Origin: Aestuariivita sp.
Lineage (GTDB): Bacteria > Pseudomonadota > Alphaproteobacteria > Rhodobacterales > Rhodobacteraceae
Assembly (NCBI GenBank): GCA_018401465.1
Contig: JAGYKE010000004.1
Span: 186,001 to 250,000, forward strand
Reading direction: 5' to 3'
DNA length: 64,000 bases
Positions 7,187-15,048 of the stretch are shown here, one piece after another. Every line of letters begins with the position of its first letter. Position 1 is the first letter of the stretch. A program made the translations under genes and the position numbers. The notes below the pieces were generated by a model that had not been told where the DNA came from, ran no database searches, and was given only the letters and a program-made list of their open reading frames with translations.

Positions 7187-8635
7187 ATGGAAATGCCCGC
7201 CCCGAACCCTGTGGTTCTGGCCCGCAAGGCGCGCGTGGTGGCGCGTCTGCTGGACGTGCTGCCGAAGAACGCCGTCATCCATGACGATGCCGAGACGCGC
7301 GCCTATGAATGCGACGCGCTGACCGCCTATCGCTGCCCGCCCATGATCGTGGTGCTGCCCACCTCGACCGCCGAGGTGTCGGACATCCTGCGCATCTGCC
7401 ATTCCGAGGGCGTGCCCGTCGTGCCGCGCGGGTCGGGCACGTCGCTTGCGGGCGGCGCGCTGCCGACGGCCGATTGCGTGATCCTGGGCGTGGCGCGGAT
7501 GAACGATGTGCTCGAGGTCGATTACGACAACCGGATCATCCGGGTTCAGACGGGCCGCACCAATCTGTCCGTCAGCGGTGCCGTGGCGGAGGAGGATTTC
7601 TTCTATGCCCCCGACCCGTCGTCGCAGCTGGCCTGCGCCATCGCGGGCAACATCGCGATGAATTCGGGCGGGGCGCATTGCCTGAAATACGGGGTGACGA
7701 CGAACAACCTGATGGGCGTCACCATGGTCCTGATGGACGGCACCGTGGTGGAAATGGGCGGCGCGCATCTGGATGCGGGCGGCCTTGACCTTCTGGGGGT
7801 CATCTGCGGGTCGGAAGGCCAGCTGGGCGTGGTGACGGAAGCCACCTTGCGCATCCTGCGCAAGCCCGAAGGCGCGCGGCCGATCCTGATGGGATACGAC
7901 AGCAACGAGGTCGCGGGCGAGGTCGTGTCCGTCATCATCAAGGCGGGCGTGCTGCCGGTCGCCATCGAATTCATGGACCGCCCCTGCATCGAGGCCTGCG
8001 AGGCTTTCGCCAAGGCCGGCTATCCGATGTGCGAGGCGCTTCTGATCGTGGAGGTCGAAGGATCCCCTGCCGAGATCGACCACCAGCTGGGCCTGATCAA
8101 GGAGATCGCGGCGCGCCACAACCCCGTTGAGTTGCGCGAGGCGCAGGACGCCGACGAGGCCGGGCGCATCTGGCTGGGCCGCAAGTCGGCCTTCGGCGCA
8201 ATGGGGCAGATCAACGACTACATGTGCCTTGACGGCACGATCCCGGTGTCGTCGCTGCCATACGTCCTGCGCCGGATCGGCGAGATGTCGAAGGAATTCG
8301 GGCTCGACGTCGCCAATGTCTTCCATGCGGGCGACGGCAACATGCACCCGCTGATCCTGTTCGATGCCAACAAGCCCGGCGATCTGGAACGGTGCGAGGC
8401 CTTCGGGGCGGAAATCCTCAAGCTCTGCGTCGAGGCGGGCGGATGCCTGACGGGCGAGCACGGCGTGGGGATCGAGAAGCGCGACCTCATGGTGCACCAG
8501 TTCACGGCCGAAGACCTCGAGGCGCAGATGGCGGTCAAGGATGTCTTCGACCCTGCGTGGCTTCTGAACCCCGCCAAGGTCTTTCCGCTGACCGTCAGCG
8601 CGCCCCGCCGCGCCGTGGCGATGGCGGCGGAGTAG
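7187..8635 (+). CDS. glcD: Glycolate oxidase subunit GlcD, FAD-linked
   Basis: FAD-containing catalytic subunit of membrane-associated glycolate dehydrogenase, oxidising glycolate to glyoxylate. The 482-residue product shows the FAD_binding_4 (PCMH) domain, with PRGSGTSLAGGALP near residue 85 and NSGGAHCLKYGVTTNN near 165, and the C-terminal oxidase domain with FHAGDGNMHPLILFD and TGEHGVGIEKRDLM. The ATG at 7187 follows a strong AGAGGAGG; an open frame reaches back to 7055 but lacks family similarity. glcE and glcF follow on the same strand. Confidence 0.95.
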   Translation: MEMPAPNPVVLARKARVVARLLDVLPKNAVIHDDAETRAYECDALTAYRCPPMIVVLPTSTAEVSDILRICHSEGVPVVPRGSGTSLAGGALPTADCVILGVARMNDVLEVDYDNRIIRVQTGRTNLSVSGAVAEEDFFYAPDPSSQLACAIAGNIAMNSGGAHCLKYGVTTNNLMGVTMVLMDGTVVEMGGAHLDAGGLDLLGVICGSEGQLGVVTEATLRILRKPEGARPILMGYDSNEVAGEVVSVIIKAGVLPVAIEFMDRPCIEACEAFAKAGYPMCEALLIVEVEGSPAEIDHQLGLIKEIAARHNPVELREAQDADEAGRIWLGRKSAFGAMGQINDYMCLDGTIPVSSLPYVLRRIGEMSKEFGLDVANVFHAGDGNMHPLILFDANKPGDLERCEAFGAEILKLCVEAGGCLTGEHGVGIEKRDLMVHQFTAEDLEAQMAVKDVFDPAWLLNPAKVFPLTVSAPRRAVAMAAE

Positions 8636-8636
8636 C

Positions 8637-8700
8637 GGGGGGCGCTGCCCCCCGACGCGCGCTGCGCGCGCTCCCCCCGGGATATTTGAGGCGAGAGGAA
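8637..8700 (+). repeat. Intergenic repeat family A, copy 1
   Basis: Two hairpins (GGGGGGC/GCCCCCC at 8637-8653 and CGCGCG/CGCGCG at 8656-8670) are followed by CCCCCCGGGATATTTGAG and GCGAGAGGAAA. The same order of parts recurs at 17395, 22028 (reversed), 33332 (reversed) and 48379. Here the GAGAGGAA tail lies 3-10 bases before the glcE ATG and can act as its ribosome site. Confidence 0.85.
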
Positions 8701-8701
8701 A

Positions 8702-9811
8702 ATGCTGACACCCAAGGACGAGAACGACCTGGCGCAGATGATCCGCGGCGCGGCGAGCCCGCTTGTCGTGCAGGGCGGCGGCACGCGGGGGATGCAGGTG
8801 GCGGGCACCGGCCTGACCACGGCGGGGCTGACAGGCATCACCCTGTACGAGCCCGGCGCACTGACCATTGTGGCGCGGGCGGGAACGCCGGTTGCCGAGG
8901 TGGAGGCGACGCTTGCCACCGGGAACCAGCGCCTCGCGTTCGAGCCGATGGATCACCGCCCGCTTCTTGGCACGGCGGGCACGCCCACGATCGGCGGCGT
9001 TGTGGCCGCCAATGTCAGCGGGCCGCGGCGGATCGCGGTGGGGGCCGCGCGCGATTTCATGCTGGGCCTGCGCTATGTCGACGGACAGGGCACCATCGTC
9101 AAGAACGGCGGGCGGGTGATGAAGAACGTCACCGGCTATGACCTTGTCCGTCTTCTGACGGGGTCCCACGGCACCTTGGGCGTGATCACCGAGGTGAGCC
9201 TGAAGGTCCTGCCCTGCCCCGAGACCGAGGCGACGCTGGTCCTGCCCGGGCAGGACATCGCGGCGGCCATACAGGCGATGTCGGCGGCGCTGGGGTCGCC
9301 TTTCGAGGTGACGGGCGCGGCCCATGTTGCCGCCGGGGGCCGCACGCTGTTGCGGCTCGAAGGGTTCGGGGACAGTGTCGCCTATCGCATGGGCCGCCTG
9401 CGCGATCTGCTGCGTGCGGATGACGCGGTGCTGCAGGGCGATGAAAGCACGGCCGAATGGGCCGCGCTGCGCGACGTCACCGCCTTTGCGGCGGCCCCGG
9501 GTGATGTCTGGCGGGTGTCGGTGAAACCGTCCGACGCGCCCGGGATCGTCGCGCGGATGGGTGACGGCGTACAGGTGCAGCTGGACTGGGGCGGCGGGAT
9601 GATCTGGGCGCTGGCCCCCGCGGGCACCGACCTGCGTGCGCGGATCGGGGCGTTTTCCGGCCATGCCACGCTGGTGCGCGCCGATGCGGCGACCCGCGCG
9701 GCGCTGCCCGTCTTCCAGCCCGAAGCCGCAGCCGTCGCCGCACTGTCGGCAGGCCTGCGCGCCCAGTTCGACCCGCGCGGAATTCTCAACCCCGGCCTGA
9801 TGGCCGCCTGA
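8702..9811 (+). CDS. glcE: Glycolate oxidase subunit GlcE, FAD-binding
   Basis: Second FAD-binding subunit of the glycolate oxidase complex. The 369-residue product has the PCMH-type FAD domain in its first 180 residues: VQGGGTRGMQVAG, MDHRPLLGTAGTPTIGGVVAANVSGPRR and GRVMKNVTGYDLVRLLTGSHGTLGVITEVSLKVLP, and ends LRAQFDPRGILNPGLM as in relatives. It follows glcD after a repeat element that supplies its ribosome site. Confidence 0.94.
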   Translation: MLTPKDENDLAQMIRGAASPLVVQGGGTRGMQVAGTGLTTAGLTGITLYEPGALTIVARAGTPVAEVEATLATGNQRLAFEPMDHRPLLGTAGTPTIGGVVAANVSGPRRIAVGAARDFMLGLRYVDGQGTIVKNGGRVMKNVTGYDLVRLLTGSHGTLGVITEVSLKVLPCPETEATLVLPGQDIAAAIQAMSAALGSPFEVTGAAHVAAGGRTLLRLEGFGDSVAYRMGRLRDLLRADDAVLQGDESTAEWAALRDVTAFAAAPGDVWRVSVKPSDAPGIVARMGDGVQVQLDWGGGMIWALAPAGTDLRARIGAFSGHATLVRADAATRAALPVFQPEAAAVAALSAGLRAQFDPRGILNPGLMAA

Positions 9812-9824
9812 CACGGAGATACCC

Positions 9825-10169
9825 TTGTTCGCAGAAGCCTTTCCCGTCGCCGTCGTCTCGGCCGCCCTGTTCGGTGGCCTCGCGCTCATGTCCAACCGTC
9901 CGCGCGGCGCGCTGATCGCACAGTGTATTCTTGTCGTCGCGGCGATCCTTGTCTTCATCGCGATCCTCGTGCCCGGGCCCATCGCAGGCGTCACGTCGCG
10001 CGGGCTGGCCGCCTTCGGGGTCGGCGTGATCTCGGCCTCGGTGGCAGGGATGCTTTATCACCTCTATCTTGGCCGGTTCGACAATGTCTGGAAGGCGCGC
10101 GGCGTCTTCACGCTGGTCTATCTGATCACGTCGACGCTCTTCGGGTTTGTCTTCGTGTCGCTGATCTGA
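9825..10169 (+). CDS. Small membrane protein inside the glc operon
   Basis: A 114-residue integral membrane protein with four hydrophobic segments (about residues 5-22, 29-50, 58-80 and 94-113), starting at TTG (9825) after a CGGAGA ribosome site 14 bases past glcE. No family recognised. Its place between glcE and glcF suggests co-expression with the glycolate oxidase complex and possibly a membrane-attachment or electron-transfer-related role, which is inference only. Confidence 0.75.
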   Translation: MFAEAFPVAVVSAALFGGLALMSNRPRGALIAQCILVVAAILVFIAILVPGPIAGVTSRGLAAFGVGVISASVAGMLYHLYLGRFDNVWKARGVFTLVYLITSTLFGFVFVSLI

Positions 10170-10222
10170 GGGCCGGAGCCCCGCGCGCACCCACCCCGAA
10201 TCGCACCCAGGAAAGCCACGAG

Positions 10223-11545
10223 ATGCAGACGACCTTCACGCCCGACCAGCTGAAAGATGCCGGCACCGCCCGCGCGAACGAGATCCTGCGCGCCTGCGTG
10301 CATTGCGGGTTCTGCACGGCGACCTGCCCGACCTATCAGGTGCTGGGTGATGAACTCGACAGCCCGCGGGGCCGCATCTACCTGATCAAGGACATGCTGG
10401 AAAACGAGCGTGTGCCGGATGCGAAGACCGTGCGGCACATCGACCGCTGCCTGTCCTGCCTTGCCTGCATGACGACCTGCCCTTCGGGCGTGCATTACAT
10501 GCACCTGGTCGATCACGCGCGGGAATATATCGAAAACCGCTACAAGCGGCCCCTGACCGAACGCGTGCTGCGCTGGACGCTGGCGCGCATCCTGCCCTAT
10601 CCGATGCGCTTCCGCGTGGCGCTGCTGGCGGCCAAGATCGGGCGGCCCTTTGCGCGTCTGATGCCCGACGAACGCCTGCGCGCCATGCTCGAGATGGCGC
10701 CGAAGACCATCCCCCCCGTCAGCCGCAACGACGATCCGCAGACCTTCGCGCCGCAGGCCGCGAAGAAGATGCGCGTCGCGCTGATGACCGGCTGCGCGCA
10801 GCGCGCGCTGAACACCGACATCAACGATTCCACGATCCGCCTGCTCACCCGGCTGGGGGCGGAAGTGGTGGTGGCCGAGGGCGCGGGCTGCTGCGGGGCG
10901 CTGACCCATCACATGGGCAAGACGCAGGAAAGCCACGGGGCCGCGGCAAAGAACATCCGCGCCTGGGTGGCCGAGATGGATGGCAAGGGCCTCGACGCCA
11001 TCGTCATCAACACCTCCGGTTGCGGCACCACGGTCAAGGATTACGGCCACATGTTCCGCACCGATCCGCTTTCCGCCGACGCCGCCCGCGTCAGCGCCAT
11101 CGCCATGGACGTGAGCGAGGTGCTCATGAAACTCGACCTGCCGCAAGGCACGCCGAAGGACATGACGGTGGCCTATCACGCGGCCTGTTCGCTGCAGCAT
11201 GGGCAGAAGATCAAGACCTATCCGAAAGACCTGCTGAAGCGCGCGGGTTTCACCGTGGTGGAACCCGCCGACAGCCATCTGTGCTGCGGGTCGGCCGGCA
11301 CCTACAACCTGATGCAGCCCGCGATCTCAAAAGAATTGAAGGCGCGCAAGGTCCGCACGCTCGAGGCGAAGAACCCCGACGTGATCGCGGCGGGCAATAT
11401 CGGCTGCATGATGCAGATCGGGTCGGGGACCGAGCTGCCCATCGTGCATAGTGTCGAGTTGTTGGACTGGGCGACCGGCGGGCCGCAGCCGCCTGCGCTG
11501 ACCGCCGGGGGGACGCGCGCGCCGGCGGTTCCGATCCTGCGCTAG
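10223..11545 (+). CDS. glcF: Glycolate oxidase iron-sulfur subunit GlcF
   Basis: Carries electrons from GlcDE toward the quinone pool. The 440-residue product has two 4Fe-4S motifs, CVHCGFCTATCPT (near residue 28) and CLSCLACMTTCPSGV (near 78), followed by two CCG domains with GAGCCGALTHHMG and DSHLCCGSAGTYNL. The ATG at 10223 was chosen since the protein then begins MQTTFTPDQL as in relatives; the open frame further upstream overlaps the membrane protein gene in another frame. Confidence 0.95.
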   Translation: MQTTFTPDQLKDAGTARANEILRACVHCGFCTATCPTYQVLGDELDSPRGRIYLIKDMLENERVPDAKTVRHIDRCLSCLACMTTCPSGVHYMHLVDHAREYIENRYKRPLTERVLRWTLARILPYPMRFRVALLAAKIGRPFARLMPDERLRAMLEMAPKTIPPVSRNDDPQTFAPQAAKKMRVALMTGCAQRALNTDINDSTIRLLTRLGAEVVVAEGAGCCGALTHHMGKTQESHGAAAKNIRAWVAEMDGKGLDAIVINTSGCGTTVKDYGHMFRTDPLSADAARVSAIAMDVSEVLMKLDLPQGTPKDMTVAYHAACSLQHGQKIKTYPKDLLKRAGFTVVEPADSHLCCGSAGTYNLMQPAISKELKARKVRTLEAKNPDVIAAGNIGCMMQIGSGTELPIVHSVELLDWATGGPQPPALTAGGTRAPAVPILR

Positions 11546-11607
11546 GGCGGACTTATTTCCGCCCCAAGCCCATGCTAAGGCTGCGTGAGGACAGGAAAGG
11601 GCACGGC

Positions 11608-12417
11608 ATGCTGCGTCTGGCGATCACGATCATCCTGGCGCTTGCTGCAGGTGCCGCGGCAGCGCAGGACACCCGGCTGCAAAGCCTCGACACGCTGGGC
11701 GCGGGCCGCGACTGGGCCGGGGTCGGCCGCATCGACATCGACGGCAAGGGCTTCTGCACCGGCGCGCTGATCGCACCCGATCTGGTGCTGACGGCGGCGC
11801 ATTGTCTCTTTGCCAAGGACGGCGCACGCATCGCGCCCGAGCGGATCGAATTCCGCGCGGGCTGGCGCAACGGCCGGGCCGAGGCCTATCGCCAGGTGCG
11901 CCGGGCCATGGCGCACCCCGCCTTTACCTTCGGCGGCGAAAAGGCCGCCGAAAGGGTGCGCAACGATCTGGCGCTGCTGGAACTGGCGCAGCCGATCCGG
12001 GGCACCGCGGTGCAACCCTTCGAGACCGGGCTGCGCCCGGCAAAAGGCGACCGGGTGGGCGTCGTGTCCTACGCGCTCGACCGGGCCGAGGCGCCATCCC
12101 TGCAGGAGGCCTGCTCCGTCATGGCGCGGCAGGACGGCATTCTGGTCATGTCCTGCCGGATCGGGTTCGGGTCGTCCGGGTCGCCGGTCTTTTCCTTCGA
12201 CACGGGCCGTCCGCGGATCGTGTCGGTCGTGTCGGCCATGGCGCAGGTGAACGGCGCGCCGGTCTCGCTCGGCACCGCGCTGACGGGGCCGCTGGCCGAA
12301 CTGCAGGCGGCGCTTGCCACGGGTGGCGGTCATGGCCCTGCCGCAGGCGCGCGCGTCACCGTGGGCGGCGCCCAGCGCGACACGGGTGCCAAGTTCGTGC
12401 GCCCCGGCGGGTCTTGA
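11608..12417 (+). CDS. Secreted trypsin-like serine protease
   Basis: A 269-residue S1-family protein. Residues 1-20 (MLRLAITIILALAAGAAAAQ) are a clear signal peptide. The catalytic triad is visible as LTAAHC (His), NDLALLELA (Asp) and GFGSSGSPVF (Ser), so it should be active and act in the periplasm or outside. The ATG at 11608 gives the signal peptide directly; 12 earlier codons would precede it. The stop codon is embedded in the heat-shock promoter of the next gene. Confidence 0.85.
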   Translation: MLRLAITIILALAAGAAAAQDTRLQSLDTLGAGRDWAGVGRIDIDGKGFCTGALIAPDLVLTAAHCLFAKDGARIAPERIEFRAGWRNGRAEAYRQVRRAMAHPAFTFGGEKAAERVRNDLALLELAQPIRGTAVQPFETGLRPAKGDRVGVVSYALDRAEAPSLQEACSVMARQDGILVMSCRIGFGSSGSPVFSFDTGRPRIVSVVSAMAQVNGAPVSLGTALTGPLAELQAALATGGGHGPAAGARVTVGGAQRDTGAKFVRPGGS

Positions 12418-12441
12418 TTCCGCGCAACCGCTTTCCCATCT
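12413..12441 (+). promoter_or_regulatory. Heat-shock (RpoH-type) promoter
   Basis: CTTGATT (12413-12419), a 15-base spacer and CCCATCT (12435-12441) match the sigma-32 consensus (CTTGAA, CCCATNT). It points at the small heat-shock gene; transcription would begin near 12449, leaving an 85-90 base leader. The -35 element contains the TGA stop of the protease gene. Confidence 0.7.
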
Positions 12442-12507
12442 GAAATCTGTCGGGTCGCCGGTTCCGGGGCCCGATGAACACCTGCCCGTCCCCTTGGGAG
12501 GGCGCCT

Positions 12508-12539
12508 GTCACATCGCTCACATGAGGATTACGACGATG
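12508..12539 (+). promoter_or_regulatory. ROSE-like RNA thermometer
   Basis: In the hsp20 leader, UCGCU (12514-12518) faces the ribosome site AGGA (12525-12528) across a 6-base loop: U-A, C-G, bulged G, C-G, U-A. This is the UYGCU/AGGA core with bulged G that defines ROSE elements of alphaproteobacterial heat-shock genes. A12513-U12529 and GUC (12508-12510)/GAC (12533-12535) extend the stem. An upstream hairpin GCCC..GGGC lies at about 12484-12503. Confidence 0.65.
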
Positions 12540-12989
12540 AGAACGCTTGATTTCACCCCGCTTTACCGGGCAACCGTCGGTTTCGACCAGATTGCCGACC
12601 TGATGGACCGGGTCCTGTCCAATGACGTGGGCCAGTCCACCTATCCCCCCTACAACATCGAAAAGACCGATGCCGATGCCTATCGCATCTCGGTCGCCGT
12701 CGCCGGCTTCGCGGAGGACGAGCTGTCCGTCGAAGTGCGCGAGAACAGCCTGATCGTGTCGGGCCGCAAGGCGGAAGACGACGCGAGCCGCACATATCTG
12801 CATCGTGGCATCGCCACCCGCGCGTTCGAGCGCAAATTCCAGCTCGCCGACCATGTCCGGGTGACCGGCGCTGTGCACGAGAACGGTATGTTGCATGTCG
12901 ATCTGAAGCGCGAAGTGCCCGAGACGCTGAAACCGCGCCGGATCGAGATCGCAAGCACCGCGAAGGCCATCGAAGGCACGGTCAACTGA
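12537..12989 (+). CDS. Small heat-shock protein, Hsp20/IbpA type
   Basis: ATP-independent chaperone that holds unfolding proteins. The 150-residue product has an alpha-crystallin domain from about residue 37 to 125, with YNIEKTDADAYRISVAVAGF, ENSLIVSGRK and the ENGMLHVDLKREVPE end, and begins MRTLDFTPLYR as IbpA-type proteins do. The ATG at 12537 follows GAGGA at 12524-12528. Both a heat-shock promoter and an RNA thermometer are readable upstream. Confidence 0.94.
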   Translation: MRTLDFTPLYRATVGFDQIADLMDRVLSNDVGQSTYPPYNIEKTDADAYRISVAVAGFAEDELSVEVRENSLIVSGRKAEDDASRTYLHRGIATRAFERKFQLADHVRVTGAVHENGMLHVDLKREVPETLKPRRIEIASTAKAIEGTVN

Positions 12990-13035
12990 TCCGGCAGTGA
13001 CCGGAACGGACGACCGTTTCCCTCGGTTTCCGTGG

Positions 13036-13063
13036 GGCCCGGACCGCAAGGTCCGGGCCTTTT
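13036..13063 (+). terminator. Terminator after hsp20
   Basis: GGCCCGGACC (13036-13045), GCAA loop, GGTCCGGGCC (13050-13059), then TTTT. It also sits just past the stop of the converging gene. Confidence 0.85.
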
Positions 13064-13067
13064 CGTG

Positions 13068-14306
13068 TCAGGGCCGCCGCGCGGTCAGAAGAGCTGCGTC
13101 CTGCGCCCCGCCGATCAGCTGAAGCGCGCCGCTGTCGTCCATGTCGAACCGCGTGACGGCGGCCAGTGCCTCGAAGACGCGGGCCTCCTGAGTCATCAGC
13201 GCCTCGGGGCAGGCCATCATGGTCGCGGCCACCTGCGAGAATGTCAGCCCTTCGCCCGTCAGGGTATAGCCACCCATCATCCGGTTGCAGCCGCCGCTGC
13301 CCGACAGGCGGCCATCGCTGCCGAACATCAGCGTGACATTGGACCGGTCGACGATGCCGGTGCCCGCCACATCCTCGACGCGCCATTCGGGGCCGGTGAG
13401 CAGGCGTGCGGGGTCACCGCCGCAGCCGGTCATATCGCGCCCGTCGAGCGTCAGCGTCGTGCCATGGGGATGCGGCATGCCGGTGGCGATGTCGCGGCAG
13501 ACGCCTTCGGTCAGCGTCAGCCGCGCGCCGATATCGGGCATGTCGAAGACATAGCCGCCGCGCACCGGCATGGCCGCGGGACGCGGGGCGGTCAGGCTGA
13601 CCGCGCCGTAATCGGCGGTGATCTCAGTGGTTGCGTCGCCAAGCCTGACCGACCAGCCCGGCTCCGTCCCGCCCGCACGGTAGGGCGTGGCGTCGGGCGG
13701 CACCAGCTTGTAACATTCGGGCAGTTCGGCACCGCCCAGCGTCACCGTCGCGCCCTCGCCCTTCGACCAGATGCCGCTGCTGTCGTCACCGTCGGCCACA
13801 TAACGCGCGCCCGAGGCCGCTTCGACCTGCGTCAAGGGCAGATCGCGGCGGTCGGCGCGCAAGGTCAGGCGGTCGTCCAGCATGCCCACCGACACGCGGA
13901 TGCCGCCGCAGTCATACTGGGTTGCGAAGGCCAGCGCGCGATAGGGCGACAGCATCAGATTGCCCAGATCGACAGGCGCGCCACCCCCGGGCACCGGGAC
14001 GCCTTCGATCAGCCAGCGGGTCTGCCCACCCATCCGGATCGCGGCGTCAAGCCGGCCCGAAAGCCCGGTCGCATCGCTCAGAACGAAAGGCAAGGGCACC
14101 TGCCGCCCCCCGGACGGGATCACCGCCTGCGCCAGCACCGTGCCGAACTCGCCCTGCAGGACGATCACCGCCTCGGCCTCGGGCGGCAGGGCGATCCGGG
14201 CGAGGTAGGTCAGGTTACCCGTGATGTCGCGCGGGGCTTCGGCCTGAGCGGCGACACCTGAGGCAAGGACTGCGATCACGAAGGCGGGTCGGGCCATCCA
14301 GAGCAT
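13068..14306 (-). CDS. Exported multi-domain YbaY/MliC/META protein
   Basis: A 412-residue secreted envelope protein with a signal peptide (residues 4-22, MARPAFVIAVLASGVAAQA). In order it appears to have a YbaY-like beta domain (about 28-130), an MliC lysozyme-inhibitor-like domain (about 137-205: YDCGGIRVSV, SGARYVADGDDSSGIWSKGE, PECYKL), a middle region beginning GTEPGWSVRLGD, and a C-terminal META/HslJ domain (about 305-405: LTGPEWRVEDV, GSGGCNRMMGGYTL, FSQVAATMMACPE). The mixture suggests envelope stress defence or lysozyme inhibition. ATG 14306 has an AGGAGG site. Converges on hsp20. Confidence 0.8.
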   Translation of the reverse strand: MLWMARPAFVIAVLASGVAAQAEAPRDITGNLTYLARIALPPEAEAVIVLQGEFGTVLAQAVIPSGGRQVPLPFVLSDATGLSGRLDAAIRMGGQTRWLIEGVPVPGGGAPVDLGNLMLSPYRALAFATQYDCGGIRVSVGMLDDRLTLRADRRDLPLTQVEAASGARYVADGDDSSGIWSKGEGATVTLGGAELPECYKLVPPDATPYRAGGTEPGWSVRLGDATTEITADYGAVSLTAPRPAAMPVRGGYVFDMPDIGARLTLTEGVCRDIATGMPHPHGTTLTLDGRDMTGCGGDPARLLTGPEWRVEDVAGTGIVDRSNVTLMFGSDGRLSGSGGCNRMMGGYTLTGEGLTFSQVAATMMACPEALMTQEARVFEALAAVTRFDMDDSGALQLIGGAQDAALLTARRP

Positions 14307-14403
14307 GGGCGTATCCTCCTGCTGGGCCAGACGAATATAGGTACTGGATGCTTCCCGGGAAACAGGCCTTGGTGTCATCGGGCGGGTTTCGCACCTCGGG
14401 CTT

Positions 14404-14428
14404 TACGGACCGGTCGGTAGGCTATATA
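14404..14428 (+). promoter_or_regulatory. Putative TetR operator and -10 element
   Basis: A 16-base imperfect palindrome (TACGGACC/GGTCGGTA, 14404-14419, one mismatch pair) directly precedes TATATA (14423-14428), 10 bases before the TetR-family start codon. The placement fits autorepression and control of the divergent envelope gene. The message would be nearly leaderless. Confidence 0.45.
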
Positions 14429-14438
14429 TGACGATTTC

Positions 14439-15029
14439 ATGACACAAAACTCCGACACCCCCGCCCGTCTGATCGACGCCGCAACCCGCCAATTCGCGGC
14501 GCGCGGCTATCCCGGCGTTTCGATCGCATCCGTGGCGCAGGAGCTTGGCCTGACCAAGCAGGCCCTGCTGCACCATTTCGGCACCAAAGACCGCCTTTAC
14601 GAAACTGTCCTCGACCGGCTGGGGGACCGGATTATGGCGGCGCTGGGTGACACGGGCGATATCGTGAAGGCGTTCGACCACTTCCTCGACCACGCGGGTG
14701 CCAACCCCGATGACGCGGCGCTGATCGCGCGCGAACTGCTTGACCACGACGCCCGGGCCGAAACCGGGCGGCAATGGTTTCTCATTCCGTTTCTGAACCG
14801 GCTGACGGCGCTCGCCCGCAGCGCGCGTCCGGATTTCACCGATGCCGAGGCGCTGGCGGAAGTCTATGCGCATCTGGGCGCATTGCTCACCTATGTGGTG
14901 TCGGGTCCGACGCTGCGCGGGGTCTATGGCAAGAAGGTGCTGCGCGGGCTGGACGAGGCCCTTCCCAAGGTCCTGCGCAAGCAGGCCAAGCGCCGTTTTC
15001 TTGCAAAGAAAACGGCCCGGAAAGTTTGA
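14439..15029 (+). CDS. TetR family transcriptional regulator
   Basis: A 196-residue one-component regulator. Residues 8-54 form the TetR helix-turn-helix (LIDAATRQFAARGYPGVSIA, LTKQALLHHFGTKDRLY); the rest is an all-helical ligand domain ending in a very basic tail (KQAKRRFLAKKTARKV). The gene lies divergent to the YbaY/MliC/META gene and converges on an aldehyde dehydrogenase. The ligand is unknown. The stop codon falls in the loop of the terminator hairpin. Confidence 0.9.
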   Translation: MTQNSDTPARLIDAATRQFAARGYPGVSIASVAQELGLTKQALLHHFGTKDRLYETVLDRLGDRIMAALGDTGDIVKAFDHFLDHAGANPDDAALIARELLDHDARAETGRQWFLIPFLNRLTALARSARPDFTDAEALAEVYAHLGALLTYVVSGPTLRGVYGKKVLRGLDEALPKVLRKQAKRRFLAKKTARKV

Positions 15030-15042
15030 AACTTTCCGGGCC
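15014..15042. terminator. Terminator hairpin overlapping the TetR gene end
   Basis: A 13-base-pair stem (15014-15026 with 15030-15042; GGCCCGG arms) encloses the TGA stop of the TetR gene as its 3-base loop. Read on the minus strand it is followed by GTTTTCTTT, so it is a good terminator for the aldehyde dehydrogenase gene. It codes for the last four TetR residues. Confidence 0.8.
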
Positions 15043-15048
15043 CCCGGA

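Noticed and set aside
7166..9994. 942-codon minus-strand open frame
   Set aside because: It is antisense to glcD and glcE, and reads as His/Arg/Asp-rich composition typical of GC-skewed shadow frames.
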